A DNA stretch of 64,000 nt from JAVVHH01 sp963848035 (GTDB lineage Bacteria; Pseudomonadota; Alphaproteobacteria; Acetobacterales; Acetobacteraceae): positions 3,906,001 through 3,970,000 of the forward strand of contig CAWKCD010000001.1 in assembly GCA_963848035.1 (NCBI GenBank), in the 5' to 3' direction. Position numbers and translations under genes: made by a program. Shown piece by piece: positions 13,715-22,388 of the stretch. How positions within the stretch are numbered: position 1 is the first letter of the stretch; each line of letters begins with the position of its first letter. Below the pieces are notes generated by a model, which worked only from the letters and a program-made list of their open reading frames with translations, was not told where the DNA came from and searched no databases.

Positions 13715-14290
13715 ATGTCCACTCAAGTATTTCACGACCAGGTCATTGCCATTCTCCCTAAGTTGCGCGTGCAAGCGCTGGCATTGACCCGTAATCGCGC
13801 CGCCGCCGAGGATCTGGTGCAAGATGCCGTCTGCAATGCTCTGTCGGCGAGCAACAGCTTTATTCCGGGCACCAACTTTGCGGCTTGGATGCATCGCATT
13901 CTTCGGAACCGCTTCATCTCCAATCTTCGCAAGCGCCGTGACACCACCGACATCGACGATGTGCCTGCGCACACCTTCGCGACCGAAGCTGCGCACGAGG
14001 ATCGGCTCGCTCTCAAGGAACTTGGCGCCGCCATGACGCGTCTGCCTGCCGATCAGCGCGAGGCGCTCGTAATGGTCGTGGTCCATGGCATGAGCTACGA
14101 GGACTTGGCCGAGGCGACAGGCTGCGCCGTCGGCACCGCCAAGAGCCGCGTGTTCCGTGCTCGCCGTCAGCTCGAGGCCTGGCTGATGGGAGAGACCAAG
14201 GATGCCGCGAAAGACAAGCTCTCGGCGCCATCCGCCCGCAACTCGAACAGCAAGCGCGAGCAGCCAATCGGAAGTGGCAAAGTTCTTTAA
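13715..14290 (+). CDS. EcfG-like extracytoplasmic-function sigma factor (copy 2)
   Basis: This is a second ECF sigma factor of 191 residues. Region 2 is clear in NRAAAEDLVQDAVCNALS and NFAAWMHRILRNRFISNLRK, and region 4 in GMSYEDLAEATGCAVGTAKS. The C-terminal ~30 residues are polar (Lys/Ser/Asn). AGGAG lies 5 nt before the ATG at 13715, which fixes that start over an in-frame ATG at 13697. It is followed after a hairpin by nepR, so it is the copy most closely tied to the anti-sigma factor. It diverges enough from copy 1 that recent duplication is unlikely. Confidence 0.9.
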   Translation: MSTQVFHDQVIAILPKLRVQALALTRNRAAAEDLVQDAVCNALSASNSFIPGTNFAAWMHRILRNRFISNLRKRRDTTDIDDVPAHTFATEAAHEDRLALKELGAAMTRLPADQREALVMVVVHGMSYEDLAEATGCAVGTAKSRVFRARRQLEAWLMGETKDAAKDKLSAPSARNSNSKREQPIGSGKVL

Positions 14291-14315
14291 CATATACTAA
14301 TGACCCGGTGATGGA

Positions 14316-14341
14316 GCCTACGGCCCGGCTGGGCTGTAGGC
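14316..14341 (+). terminator. 11-bp stem hairpin between sigma gene and nepR
   Basis: GCCTACGGCCC and GGGCTGTAGGC can pair around a GGCT loop with one G-U wobble. The hairpin sits 25 bp after the sigma gene stop and about 20 bp before nepR, and is followed by CATTTCTC, a weak T tract. It could be a partial terminator or an mRNA-stabilising structure that sets the ratio of sigma factor to anti-sigma factor. Confidence 0.45.
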
Positions 14342-14361
14342 CATTTCTCAAAGGTCGCGAG

Positions 14362-14592
14362 ATGAAACAGTTCAGAATGACCGATCGGAAGGAGCCGCCC
14401 AAGAGGAAACCCAGCCCGAAGTCCAGTCCTAGTGATTCGGCCTTCGACAAGTGGTTGAACCGAGGCCTCCATGAGCTGTTTGACGACGTGATGAAAGAAG
14501 CGGTTCCGCCGGAAATGCTCAAATTACTGAAGCCGGATAAAAACGACGACACGAAGTCGGCGGAAAACAAAGAGGACGATAAACCGAAGTGA
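14362..14592 (+). CDS. nepR: NepR-type anti-sigma factor
   Basis: NepR binds and silences EcfG until phosphorylated PhyR captures it. The 76-residue product is charged, with a disordered N-terminus, a conserved helical core (FDKWLNRGLHELFDDVMKEA followed by VPPEMLKLL) and an acidic/lysine tail. The core matches the NepR pattern in which a WL..L...YDDV-like helix is followed by VP..... LL. I chose the ATG at 14362 (MKQFRMTD) because AAGG lies upstream; an earlier in-frame ATG at 14308 would run through the hairpin. It overlaps the kinase gene by GTGA, so the two are likely translationally coupled. The order sigma-nepR-kinase differs from the commoner nepR-ecfG order. Confidence 0.87.
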   Translation: MKQFRMTDRKEPPKRKPSPKSSPSDSAFDKWLNRGLHELFDDVMKEAVPPEMLKLLKPDKNDDTKSAENKEDDKPK

Positions 14593-15635
14593 AGCACCGC
14601 CGGCCCTGGTCGGCCGGAAAGGCAATAAGACGAGCCATCCGCGTCGCTCAGTCGCTTCCTGCGCGGATCGGTCTCGTTTTTATCGCGGCGGCTCTTCCCC
14701 TTATCATTCTGCTCGGCTTATGGGCGCCCAGCGAGCGCGGTTTTGGCATCATCGCTCTCGCGACGGTGATAGGCCTAATCATCGCGATCGTTGGTCTCGA
14801 CCATGTGGTCGCTTCACCGCTGCGCCGCCTCGGGGCAGGGATCGACGGCTGGCGATCGGGAGATGATTTTGATCTGGCGGTCGTTGGCCCGCTGCCGCCC
14901 GAGTTTCGCGCTGTCGCGTTGTCGTTCAGACGCTCCACGGTGGCACTTTCTCGACGAGAGTCCGAGTTGCGGGACGCCGTCCAAAAACAGCAATTGGCGA
15001 TGCAGGAGATCCACCACCGGGTCAAAAACAACCTGCAGATCGTCGCCAGCCTGCTGAACCTCCAGGCCAGCCGCATCCGCCTGCCCGAAGCCCGTGCCGA
15101 ATTTCAATCCGCCCGAGACCGCGTGCGCGCGCTCGCGACGGTGCATCGGCACCTGTACGCCCATGGCGAGCTGAACACGATCAACATGCGGATCTTCCTG
15201 TCCGATCTCTGCGGACCTCTGTTCCAAGCGATGGGCGAGAACCGGTTCGACCGCATCGCGCTCGAGATCGACGCGCCCGAGCTCCAGATGTCGAGCGACC
15301 AAGCGGTTCCACTCAGCCTGATCGTCACCGAAGCCGTCACCAATGCTTTGAAATACGGCTTCCCCGGCGGGCGTCGCGGCACCATCAGCATCCGCCTCAC
15401 CGAGCAGAATGCCGACGTGGAGCTGATGATCCACGACGATGGGATCGGCATCCCGGCCGGACGGGTCGAGACCGAGGCCGGCACGCGGGACGGTATCGGT
15501 CTTCAGCTGATCCGCGGCTTCGTCCGCCAACTCGGCGCGTCGCTCACGCTCGAGGAGGACGCCGGCACGCGCTATATCGTCAAAATGAAGCTGCGCAACG
15601 AGCGGGTCGACAGTCCCCCGCTGGGAGCTGCCTGA
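14589..15635 (+). CDS. membrane sensor histidine kinase, HisKA_2/HWE-like (PhyK candidate)
   Basis: The 348-residue kinase has two transmembrane segments (about 27-45 and 51-70), a short linker, a HisKA_2 dimerisation box with the phospho-acceptor in EIHHRVKNNLQIVASLLNLQ (His142), and a HATPase domain with EAVTNALKYGF (N box), DDGIGIP (G1) and GIGLQLIRGFV (G2). Almost no periplasmic loop is present, so the signal is probably sensed in the membrane or cytoplasm. The GTG at 14589 overlaps the nepR stop. Kinases of this family beside phyR/nepR commonly phosphorylate PhyR; that assignment here is inference from context. Confidence 0.88.
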   Translation: MKHRRPWSAGKAIRRAIRVAQSLPARIGLVFIAAALPLIILLGLWAPSERGFGIIALATVIGLIIAIVGLDHVVASPLRRLGAGIDGWRSGDDFDLAVVGPLPPEFRAVALSFRRSTVALSRRESELRDAVQKQQLAMQEIHHRVKNNLQIVASLLNLQASRIRLPEARAEFQSARDRVRALATVHRHLYAHGELNTINMRIFLSDLCGPLFQAMGENRFDRIALEIDAPELQMSSDQAVPLSLIVTEAVTNALKYGFPGGRRGTISIRLTEQNADVELMIHDDGIGIPAGRVETEAGTRDGIGLQLIRGFVRQLGASLTLEEDAGTRYIVKMKLRNERVDSPPLGAA

Positions 15636-15695
15636 CACTTCAACGAGCTTGCGCAAAATGCCGACCGGCTGCACATCCACGGCAGCGGAGGTTTT

Positions 15696-16832
15696 ATGGA
15701 CAGCGAGCTGCACACCCGCGTCACCGAATGGCGACGACATCTTCATCGGAATGCCGAGCTCTCCCTGCAGGAAAGGCAGACGGCCGCATTCGTGTGTGAG
15801 CGGCTGAAGGAGCTCGGGATCGCGTTCACTGCCGGCGTGGGCGGGAACGGGGTGGTCGCGACGTTGGCTCGCGGCTCGTCAAACCGAAGCGTCGGGTTGC
15901 GCGCAGACATGGACGCCCTCCCGATCACGGAGGCGACGGGCCTTCCCTATGCGTCGGTGAACGCGAACGTCATGCACGCCTGCGGGCATGACGGCCATAC
16001 CGCGAGTCTGCTCGGCGCCGCAGCCCTGCTGGCGCGAGACGAGAGCTGGACCGGGACGGTTCAACTCGTGTTCCAGCCCGCCGAGGAGGGATATGGCGGC
16101 GCCAAGTCCATGATCGCGGACGGCCTGTTCGAGCGGTTCCCGATGGAGCGGATCTTCGGCTACCACAACTGGCCGGGTCTCGAGGCCGGCACGGTCATGG
16201 TGCATGACGGCCCAGTGATGGCGGCCGGCGGACGCGTCCTGATCGAGATCAACGGCCGCCCGGGCCACGCCGCGCTGCCGCAACTCACCCGCGACCCGGT
16301 GTTGGCCGCGGGCCATGTCATGGTCGCCCTGCAATCACTGGTGGCTCGCAACGTCGATCCGGTCGAGAGCGCCGTCCTGTCGATCTGCACCATCAATGGC
16401 GGCGTCGCGTCCAACCAGATCCCCAGCCAAGTGACGTTGACCGGGACGCTGCGGAGCTTCCGGCGCGAAGTCGGCGACCTGCTCGAGGCGGGGATCCATC
16501 GCGTCGTGGACGGGGTCGGGCGGATGCTCGAGGTGGAAACCCGGGTGGAAGTCAGGCGCGGCGTGTCTGCGACGATCAACACCCATGACGAGGCCGAGCT
16601 GGCCGCCGGCAGCGCGGAGGCGATCGGCGCCAAGATCCGGCGCGACCTGTCGCCGACGATGGCAAGCGAGGATTTCGGCTGGTATTTGGAAGAGCGGCCC
16701 GGCGCGTTCGCGTGGATCGGCAACGGCTCCGGCGGCGAGTTGCACACGCCGGGCTACGATTTCAACGATGCGATCCTGCCCACGGCCGCCGGCTGGCTGG
16801 CGTCGACGGCACGCCGGGCGCTGGCGGAGTAG
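15696..16832 (+). CDS. M20-family amidohydrolase (hippurate hydrolase / aminoacylase type)
   Basis: This is a metal-dependent hydrolase of N-acyl amino acids or related amides, predicted cytoplasmic. The 378-residue product shows GLRADMDALPITE and VMHACGHDGHTASLL (metal ligands), QPAEEGYGGAKSM (catalytic Glu pair), a dimerisation domain near residues 180-290, and FGYHNWPG. GGAGG lies 4 nt before the ATG at 15696. It stands between the stress-response kinase and cydD with 60-bp and 4-bp gaps, so it may be cotranscribed with cydDC. The substrate cannot be told from sequence; indole-acetyl amino acids or hippurate are family examples only. Confidence 0.9.
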   Translation: MDSELHTRVTEWRRHLHRNAELSLQERQTAAFVCERLKELGIAFTAGVGGNGVVATLARGSSNRSVGLRADMDALPITEATGLPYASVNANVMHACGHDGHTASLLGAAALLARDESWTGTVQLVFQPAEEGYGGAKSMIADGLFERFPMERIFGYHNWPGLEAGTVMVHDGPVMAAGGRVLIEINGRPGHAALPQLTRDPVLAAGHVMVALQSLVARNVDPVESAVLSICTINGGVASNQIPSQVTLTGTLRSFRREVGDLLEAGIHRVVDGVGRMLEVETRVEVRRGVSATINTHDEAELAAGSAEAIGAKIRRDLSPTMASEDFGWYLEERPGAFAWIGNGSGGELHTPGYDFNDAILPTAAGWLASTARRALAE

Positions 16833-16836
16833 CGCG

Positions 16837-18522
16837 TTGGCCCGGCGCCGCCGCAGCATCGGGCAGATCTGGCTCGCAGCCCAGGCGCGTGCCGCCCGAC
16901 TTCGCCATCGGCGCATGGTGGCGCTCGGCCTGTGCGGCACCGCCGCGGCGATCGGACAAGCCTGGTGCATCGCACGCCTCCTTGCGCCGGCACTCGGTGG
17001 CGCGACGACGGGCTGGCCGCTCTGGGCGGCGGGCTTCGGCGTGCTCGCCATGCTCCGGGCGGCACTCGCCTACGTGCTCGAGCGCCTCGGCTTCGAGACC
17101 GGGGCGGCGGCGCGGCGGCGTATCCGATCCTCGCTGTTCGGCGGCTTGTTCACGCAGAGCCCGGTCGCGAGCGGCGTTCTATCGCCGGGGGCGATGAGCG
17201 CGCTCGCCTTCGACCATGTCGAGGCGCTCGATGGCTATTTCGGCCGCTGGATCCCGGCGGCCGCACTCGCCATCGCGGCGCCCGTGCTCGTGGCAGTGGC
17301 GGTTCTGTCGGTTGACCCGTATGCCGCGCTGCTGTTGGGGGTGGCCGGCTTGCTGGTGCCGTTCGGTATGGCGCTGGCCGGCATCGGCGCGGCCGCCGCA
17401 TCCCGCCGCCAGTTCCTCGCGCTCAGCCGCTTGCAGGCCCGGTTCCTCGACCGCGTCCGCGGCTTGGCCACGATCGTCCTGGCCGGTCAAGGCGAGGCCG
17501 AGGCGCTGCGTCTCGAGTCCGCGGCGACCGAACTGTCCCGCCGGACCATGCGCATCCTGCGCGTCGCGTTCCTGTCCTCCGCTGCGCTGGACGTGGCGGC
17601 CGTCACGGCCTTGGTGGTCTTGGCCATCCGCTTTGCCGGCGAGGAACAAAGCGGCGTCCTCCTCGACCCGGCGGCTGCGATCTTCCCGCTTCTCCTCGTT
17701 GCCGAATTCTTTGCTCCGTTGCGCAGCTTCGCCGCCGCCTACCAGGACCGGCTTCAAGCCACCGGCGCCGCCGACGAACTCGCCGCCGCCCCGTCCCCCT
17801 CCGGCCTGCCGCCTACTTCCCGCGCGATCCGCACCGTCGAGGCCCGCGGCGTCTCGCTCAGCTTCGACGACGTCACGGTGGTCCGCGACCCCTCGCGCGG
17901 CCCGGTGTTGCAGGGCCTCAGCTTCCGCGTGCCGGCGGGGGAGACGGTGATCCTGGTAGGCCCGTCCGGCGCGGGAAAGACGACCGTGATCGAGCTGCTC
18001 CTTGGCTTCCTGAAACCGGAGCGAGGCCGGATCGTGCTGAACGGGGCCGACCTCGCCAGCATCACGGCGCCCGCGCTGTCGCGCATGATCGCCTGGATCG
18101 GCCAGCGTCCGGTCCTGTTCGCGGCTTCGATCCGCGACAACATCCGCTTCGGCCGTGACGATGCGACGGATGCCGAGATCGCCGAGGCGGTCCGCGCCGC
18201 CGGGCTGGACGAACTGGTCGAGCATCTGCCGAACGGCCTCGATACCATGATCGGCGAGGACGGATATGGGTTGTCCGGCGGGCAGGCGCAGCGCGTGGCC
18301 ATCGCCCGCGCGATGATCCGCGACGCGCCGCTGGTGTTGCTCGACGAGCCGACCGCGCATCTCGACCCGGCTACGGAAGCCGACGTGCTCGATAGCCTCC
18401 GCCGTCTGACCGTCGGCCGCACCGTCGTGCTCGCCAGCCATTCGAGCGCCGCTGCCGCCTTCCCCGGCAGACGCATCGTGTTGGCGGATGCGCAGGTCAG
18501 CCAGGAGGCGGGTGCGGCATGA
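16837..18522 (+). CDS. cydD: heterodimeric ABC exporter subunit CydD
   Basis: CydDC exports thiols such as cysteine and glutathione to the periplasm and is needed to assemble cytochrome bd. The 561-residue subunit has an N-terminal six-helix transmembrane domain and a C-terminal ATPase with GPSGAGKTT (Walker A), YGLSGGQAQRVAIAR (signature) and PLVLLDEPTAHLDP (Walker B). I chose TTG 16837 because GGAG lies 5 nt upstream and the frame matches from there; no ATG fits the N-terminus. It follows the amidohydrolase by 4 nt and overlaps cydC by ATGA. No cydAB is present in the window. Confidence 0.92.
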   Translation: MARRRRSIGQIWLAAQARAARLRHRRMVALGLCGTAAAIGQAWCIARLLAPALGGATTGWPLWAAGFGVLAMLRAALAYVLERLGFETGAAARRRIRSSLFGGLFTQSPVASGVLSPGAMSALAFDHVEALDGYFGRWIPAAALAIAAPVLVAVAVLSVDPYAALLLGVAGLLVPFGMALAGIGAAAASRRQFLALSRLQARFLDRVRGLATIVLAGQGEAEALRLESAATELSRRTMRILRVAFLSSAALDVAAVTALVVLAIRFAGEEQSGVLLDPAAAIFPLLLVAEFFAPLRSFAAAYQDRLQATGAADELAAAPSPSGLPPTSRAIRTVEARGVSLSFDDVTVVRDPSRGPVLQGLSFRVPAGETVILVGPSGAGKTTVIELLLGFLKPERGRIVLNGADLASITAPALSRMIAWIGQRPVLFAASIRDNIRFGRDDATDAEIAEAVRAAGLDELVEHLPNGLDTMIGEDGYGLSGGQAQRVAIARAMIRDAPLVLLDEPTAHLDPATEADVLDSLRRLTVGRTVVLASHSSAAAAFPGRRIVLADAQVSQEAGAA

Positions 18523-20138
18523 CGGCGCTGCTGCGGTTGATCGGGCTCTGGCGGTCGGAAACGCCGCTGTTGATCCTTGGCGCAATTGTTTCGCTGGTCT
18601 GCATCGGTTCGGGGGCCGGGCTTGCGATGTCGGCCGGGCGCGCGATCGTGCCGGCGGCGCTCGGTGGGCTGATCCTGCTGTGGCTGCTGCGCGGCTTGGG
18701 CGCTGGCCGCGTCGTGCTTCGTTACGCCGAGCGGATGCTTGCGCATCAGGCGACGTTCCGCGCACTGACGCAGCTTCGCGTCTGGTTCTTCCGCGGCTTG
18801 GTCCGCAACGGGCTCGGCGGCCTCGGCTTGCTGCGCTCAGGCGACGCGCTGGCCCGGCTGGTCGACGATGTTCAGGCACTCGACGGGCTCTACATCCGGA
18901 TCGCGCTGCCTGCGCTCTCGGTCGTAGTCCTGCTGCCGCTGCTGCTCTGGGCGTTATGGCCGGCGGGCGTGCTGGCGGCGTTGATGGCCGGGGCGCTGCT
19001 GGTCTTGGCGGCGATCGGCCTACCGCTGTTGGCTGCGCGGGGCGCGGTGGGCTTGGGTGAAGCCGTGACCGGCGCGGGCGCCGGGTTGCGCGTAGCCGCG
19101 GTCGATGCCGCGGTTGGGCTGCGCGAGGTTCGCGCGTTCGGTGCCGAAGGCCGCATGCTCGCCGCGTTGCAGACCAGGGAGGGTGCGCTGCTGCAGGCAC
19201 AGCGGCAGCTGGCGCGGCGTGGCGCGGCGGCGCAGGCCGGGGCGGTGCTGTGCGGGCAGGCGGCCTTGCTGCTGGTCCTGGTCGTCGGGCTGCCTCCGGC
19301 ACAGTTGATCCCTGCGGTGCTGCTGACCTTGGCCGCGTTCGAGGCGGTCGCGGTGATGCCGCGCGCCGGGGTTGCGCTCGGTCTGGCCGCGTCCGCTGCC
19401 GAGCGGATCGTCGCCGCCGCCGAAGCGCCGGCCGCGGTGCCCGACCCGAAAGCCCCACTGCCGGCGCCGAGCGGTCACGGCATCCGGTTCGAGGGCGTGA
19501 CGTTCGCGTATGCCGATCGCCCGCCCGTGCTGCAGGATTTCTCGCTCGACATACCCGCCGGCGCTCGCGTCGCCATTCTCGGCCCGTCCGGCGCCGGCAA
19601 GTCCACGGTTGCGGCCTTGGCGCTTCGGGTGGTGACGCCGCAGGCAGGCCGGGTGACGCTAGGCGGATCGGACTTGCTCGAGCTCTCCCCGGCCGATGTC
19701 CACGCCCGGATCGCCTGGCTCGCGCAGGCGACCACGCTGTTCGAGGACACGATCCGCGCCAACCTGCTTCTCGGCCGTCCCGGCGCCGACGACGCCGCGC
19801 TCTGGCGCGCGCTATCTCAAGCCGGGATCGACGACGTGGTCAGAGCCTTGCCCGACGGGTTGGACGCTTGGGTCGGCACAGGCGGTGCTGGCCTCTCCGG
19901 CGGACAAGGGCGGCGCCTTGCGCTGGCGCGTGCGCTGCTGTCGGAAGCGCCGATCCTGATCCTAGACGAACCGGCCACCGGATTGGACCCTGCTGCCGAA
20001 CGCGCCTTTTTTACAACGATCAACGAGGTGGCCGCTGGCCGCACCGTGATCCTGATCGTTCATCGCCTCACCGGCGTCGAACGACTCGACCGCATCTGGC
20101 GCCTCAGCGCCGGCAAGGCGGTGGCTGCCGCCGGTTGA
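18519..20138 (+). CDS. cydC: heterodimeric ABC exporter subunit CydC
   Basis: CydC is the partner of CydD in the periplasmic thiol exporter. The 539-residue product has a hydrophobic N-terminal half of about six helices, then an ATPase domain with GPSGAGKST (Walker A), GLSGGQGRRLALAR (signature), PILILDEPATGLDP (Walker B) and IVHRL (switch His). The start ATG overlaps the cydD stop. The N-terminal membrane region is rich in Ala, Leu and Gly but uninterrupted. Downstream, a lipoprotein gene begins after about 30 bp. Confidence 0.92.
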   Translation: MTALLRLIGLWRSETPLLILGAIVSLVCIGSGAGLAMSAGRAIVPAALGGLILLWLLRGLGAGRVVLRYAERMLAHQATFRALTQLRVWFFRGLVRNGLGGLGLLRSGDALARLVDDVQALDGLYIRIALPALSVVVLLPLLLWALWPAGVLAALMAGALLVLAAIGLPLLAARGAVGLGEAVTGAGAGLRVAAVDAAVGLREVRAFGAEGRMLAALQTREGALLQAQRQLARRGAAAQAGAVLCGQAALLLVLVVGLPPAQLIPAVLLTLAAFEAVAVMPRAGVALGLAASAAERIVAAAEAPAAVPDPKAPLPAPSGHGIRFEGVTFAYADRPPVLQDFSLDIPAGARVAILGPSGAGKSTVAALALRVVTPQAGRVTLGGSDLLELSPADVHARIAWLAQATTLFEDTIRANLLLGRPGADDAALWRALSQAGIDDVVRALPDGLDAWVGTGGAGLSGGQGRRLALARALLSEAPILILDEPATGLDPAAERAFFTTINEVAAGRTVILIVHRLTGVERLDRIWRLSAGKAVAAAG

Positions 20139-20170
20139 CGCGCGTGCCCCGCCATGGTGACGGTCCGGCC

Positions 20171-20578
20171 ATGCTGTCACTGGCGATCCGAATCGGGCGG
20201 CGTACGTTCGCGACCGGTCTTGCGGCCGTGGTCATCGGCTGCAGCTACGGTGCGAGGCCAGACAAGCGCACCGATTTCGTGCTGTTCTACACCGGCGCCT
20301 CGGCCGCTCTCGATCCGCCCGCAACTGCCATCCTCAATCGCGCCGCTCTCGCCGCCATCAACGCGCCGGATCTCGATCTGACGGTCGCCGGCTACGAGGA
20401 CGCGTCGATCACGCCGGAGTCCAACCAGATACTCTCTCGCATCCGCGCCCAAACCGTTGCCAACGCTCTCGTCGACCGGGGTGTGTCGCGGGACCGCATC
20501 CATCTCCTGCCGCGCCGGGCGCTCGGCGCGGATCCCGGCATCGAAAGCCGGCGCGTCGACATCCGCATCGGTTCATGA
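20171..20578 (+). CDS. small OmpA-like lipoprotein
   Basis: The 135-residue product begins with a lipoprotein signal (AAVVIGC, predicted lipidated Cys24). The rest resembles a compact OmpA/MotB C-terminal domain: LTVAGYED, then LSRIRAQTVANALVDRGVSRDRIHLLPR, and a final ESRRVDIRI. Family members bind peptidoglycan from the outer membrane. The ATG at 20171 begins the signal; a GTG at 20144 would add nine residues. The stop overlaps the recQ start as ATGA, so it is probably cotranscribed with recQ and perhaps cydDC. Its physiological role is unknown. Confidence 0.72.
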   Translation: MLSLAIRIGRRTFATGLAAVVIGCSYGARPDKRTDFVLFYTGASAALDPPATAILNRAALAAINAPDLDLTVAGYEDASITPESNQILSRIRAQTVANALVDRGVSRDRIHLLPRRALGADPGIESRRVDIRIGS

Positions 20579-22388
20579 GCGACAGCACTATCGCGGAGCC
20601 GGCTGACATCCTGCATCGCGTGTTCGGCTTCCCGGCCTTCCGCGGACTGCAGGAAGAGGCGGTCAATCACGTCATGCGCGGCGGCGACGCGCTCGTGCTG
20701 ATGCCGACCGGCGGCGGCAAGAGCCTGTGCTACCAGGTGCCTGCGCTCTGCCGTCCGGGTACCGCCATCGTCATTTCGCCGCTGATTGCGCTCATGGACG
20801 ACCAGGTGGCCAGCTTGCGCCAGCTCGGCGTCTCCGCGGCTGCGCTGCATTCCGAAGTGCAGCCGGACGACGCCTCGGCCACGTCGCGCGCGCTCGAGAG
20901 CGGGCGGCTCGACCTACTTTATCTGTCGCCCGAGCGGCTGTTGATGCCAGGGACGCTCGAGCGCCTGTCCCGCCGCGAAATCGCCCTGATCGCCATCGAC
21001 GAGGCGCACTGCGTGTCCGCCTGGGGCCATGAGTTCCGCAAGGAATATCGCGGGCTGGCGCGGCTCCGGGAGGTGTTCCCGGGCGTCCCGCGGATCGCGC
21101 TGACCGCGACTGCGGACGGGCGTACCCGCACCGACATCCTGCAGGCGCTGAACATGGACGAGGCGGCGGTGTTCGCCGCCAGCTTCCATCGCGAGAACCT
21201 GCACATCGCCGCGCAGGCCAAGGAGGGCGAGACGCGCGAATTGCTCGCGTTTCTCCGCAGCCGGGAAGGGCAGGCCGGGATCGTCTATTGCGGCAGCCGT
21301 GCCAAGACCGAGCGTGTGGCGCAGCGCCTGATCGACAAGGGCCTGCCGGCGGTCGTGTTCCATGCTGGGCTGTCGCCGCTCGAGAAGCGTGTCGGGCTCG
21401 CCCGGTTTCGCAGCGGCGAACCGGTGATCATCGTCGCGACCATCGCCTTCGGCATGGGGATCGACCGGCCCGACGTGCGCTTCGTCGTTCATCTCGACAT
21501 GCCCGACAGTCCGGAGGGCTACTACCAGCAGATCGGCCGCGCCGGGCGGGACGGCGAGCGCGCGGACACGCTGCTGCTCTACGGCGGCGAGGACATCGCG
21601 CGCGCCCGACACTTCCTGGCGCAGTCCGCCGCGCCGGAAGCGCAGCGCCGGGTCATGCGGGATCGGCTGGAAGCGATGATCGCGCTGACCGAGACCGCCT
21701 CATGCCGGGTGCGGGCGCTGCTGGCCTGCTTCGGCGAGGAGCTCGGCCATGATTGCGGCCATTGCGACAACTGTAACACCCCGGTCTCGCAGTTCGACGG
21801 CACGGTGGCCGCGCAAAAGGTGCTCTCGGCGATCTATCGGACCGGCCAGATGTTCGGCGCCGTGCACATCGTCAACGTGTTACGTGGCGAGATCGACGTC
21901 CGATGATCGCCAAGCACGGCCATGACGCGCTGCCGACCTTCGGCGTCGGCAGCGACCGGCCGGCGAATTTCTGGCGCAGCGTGATCCGTCAGCTGATCTC
22001 CCGCGGCGCGCTGGAGACCGATAGCGGCGAATACGCCAGCCTGAAGCTGGTGACGGAAAAGGCCCGCGGAATCCTGCGCGGTGAGAGCCAAATCCTGCTG
22101 CGCGAAGACCAGGAGCGGCCGAAGTTGCCGCGGAGCCGAGAGGCCTCGGCCGCGGGCGGCTCTGTGGGGGAGGGCGGCCCGATCTTCGACGCGCTGCGCA
22201 GCTGGCGTTCCGCGGAGGCCAAGCGGCAGTCGGTGCCGCCCTATGTCATCTTCCACGACAGCGTGCTGCGCGAGATCGCCGCCTCCAAGCCGCGCAGCAT
22301 GGACGCGCTCGGCACGCTGCGCGGGGTCGGCGTCAGCAAGCTCGAGCGCTACGGGTCGGCGGTGCTCGCGATCGTCGCCGGCGCCTGA
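20575..22388 (+). pseudogene. recQ: ATP-dependent DNA helicase RecQ, frame broken before the GHDALPTFG segment
   Basis: RecQ unwinds DNA 3'-5' in recombination and repair. The first frame (20575-21906, 443 residues) has Walker A MPTGGGKSLCYQ, IDEAHCVSAWGHEFR, motif VI QQIGRAGRDG and the zinc-binding C...CGHCDNC. It stops at TGA 21904-21906 just after NVLRGEIDVR. The second frame (21903-22388, 161 residues) resumes at once with MIAKHGHDALPTFGVG and carries the rest of the RQC winged helix and the HRDC domain. One missing base near 21900 would rejoin them. The two frames overlap as ATGA, so a genuinely split, coupled pair is conceivable; a sequencing indel or mutation is likelier. Confidence 0.85.
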
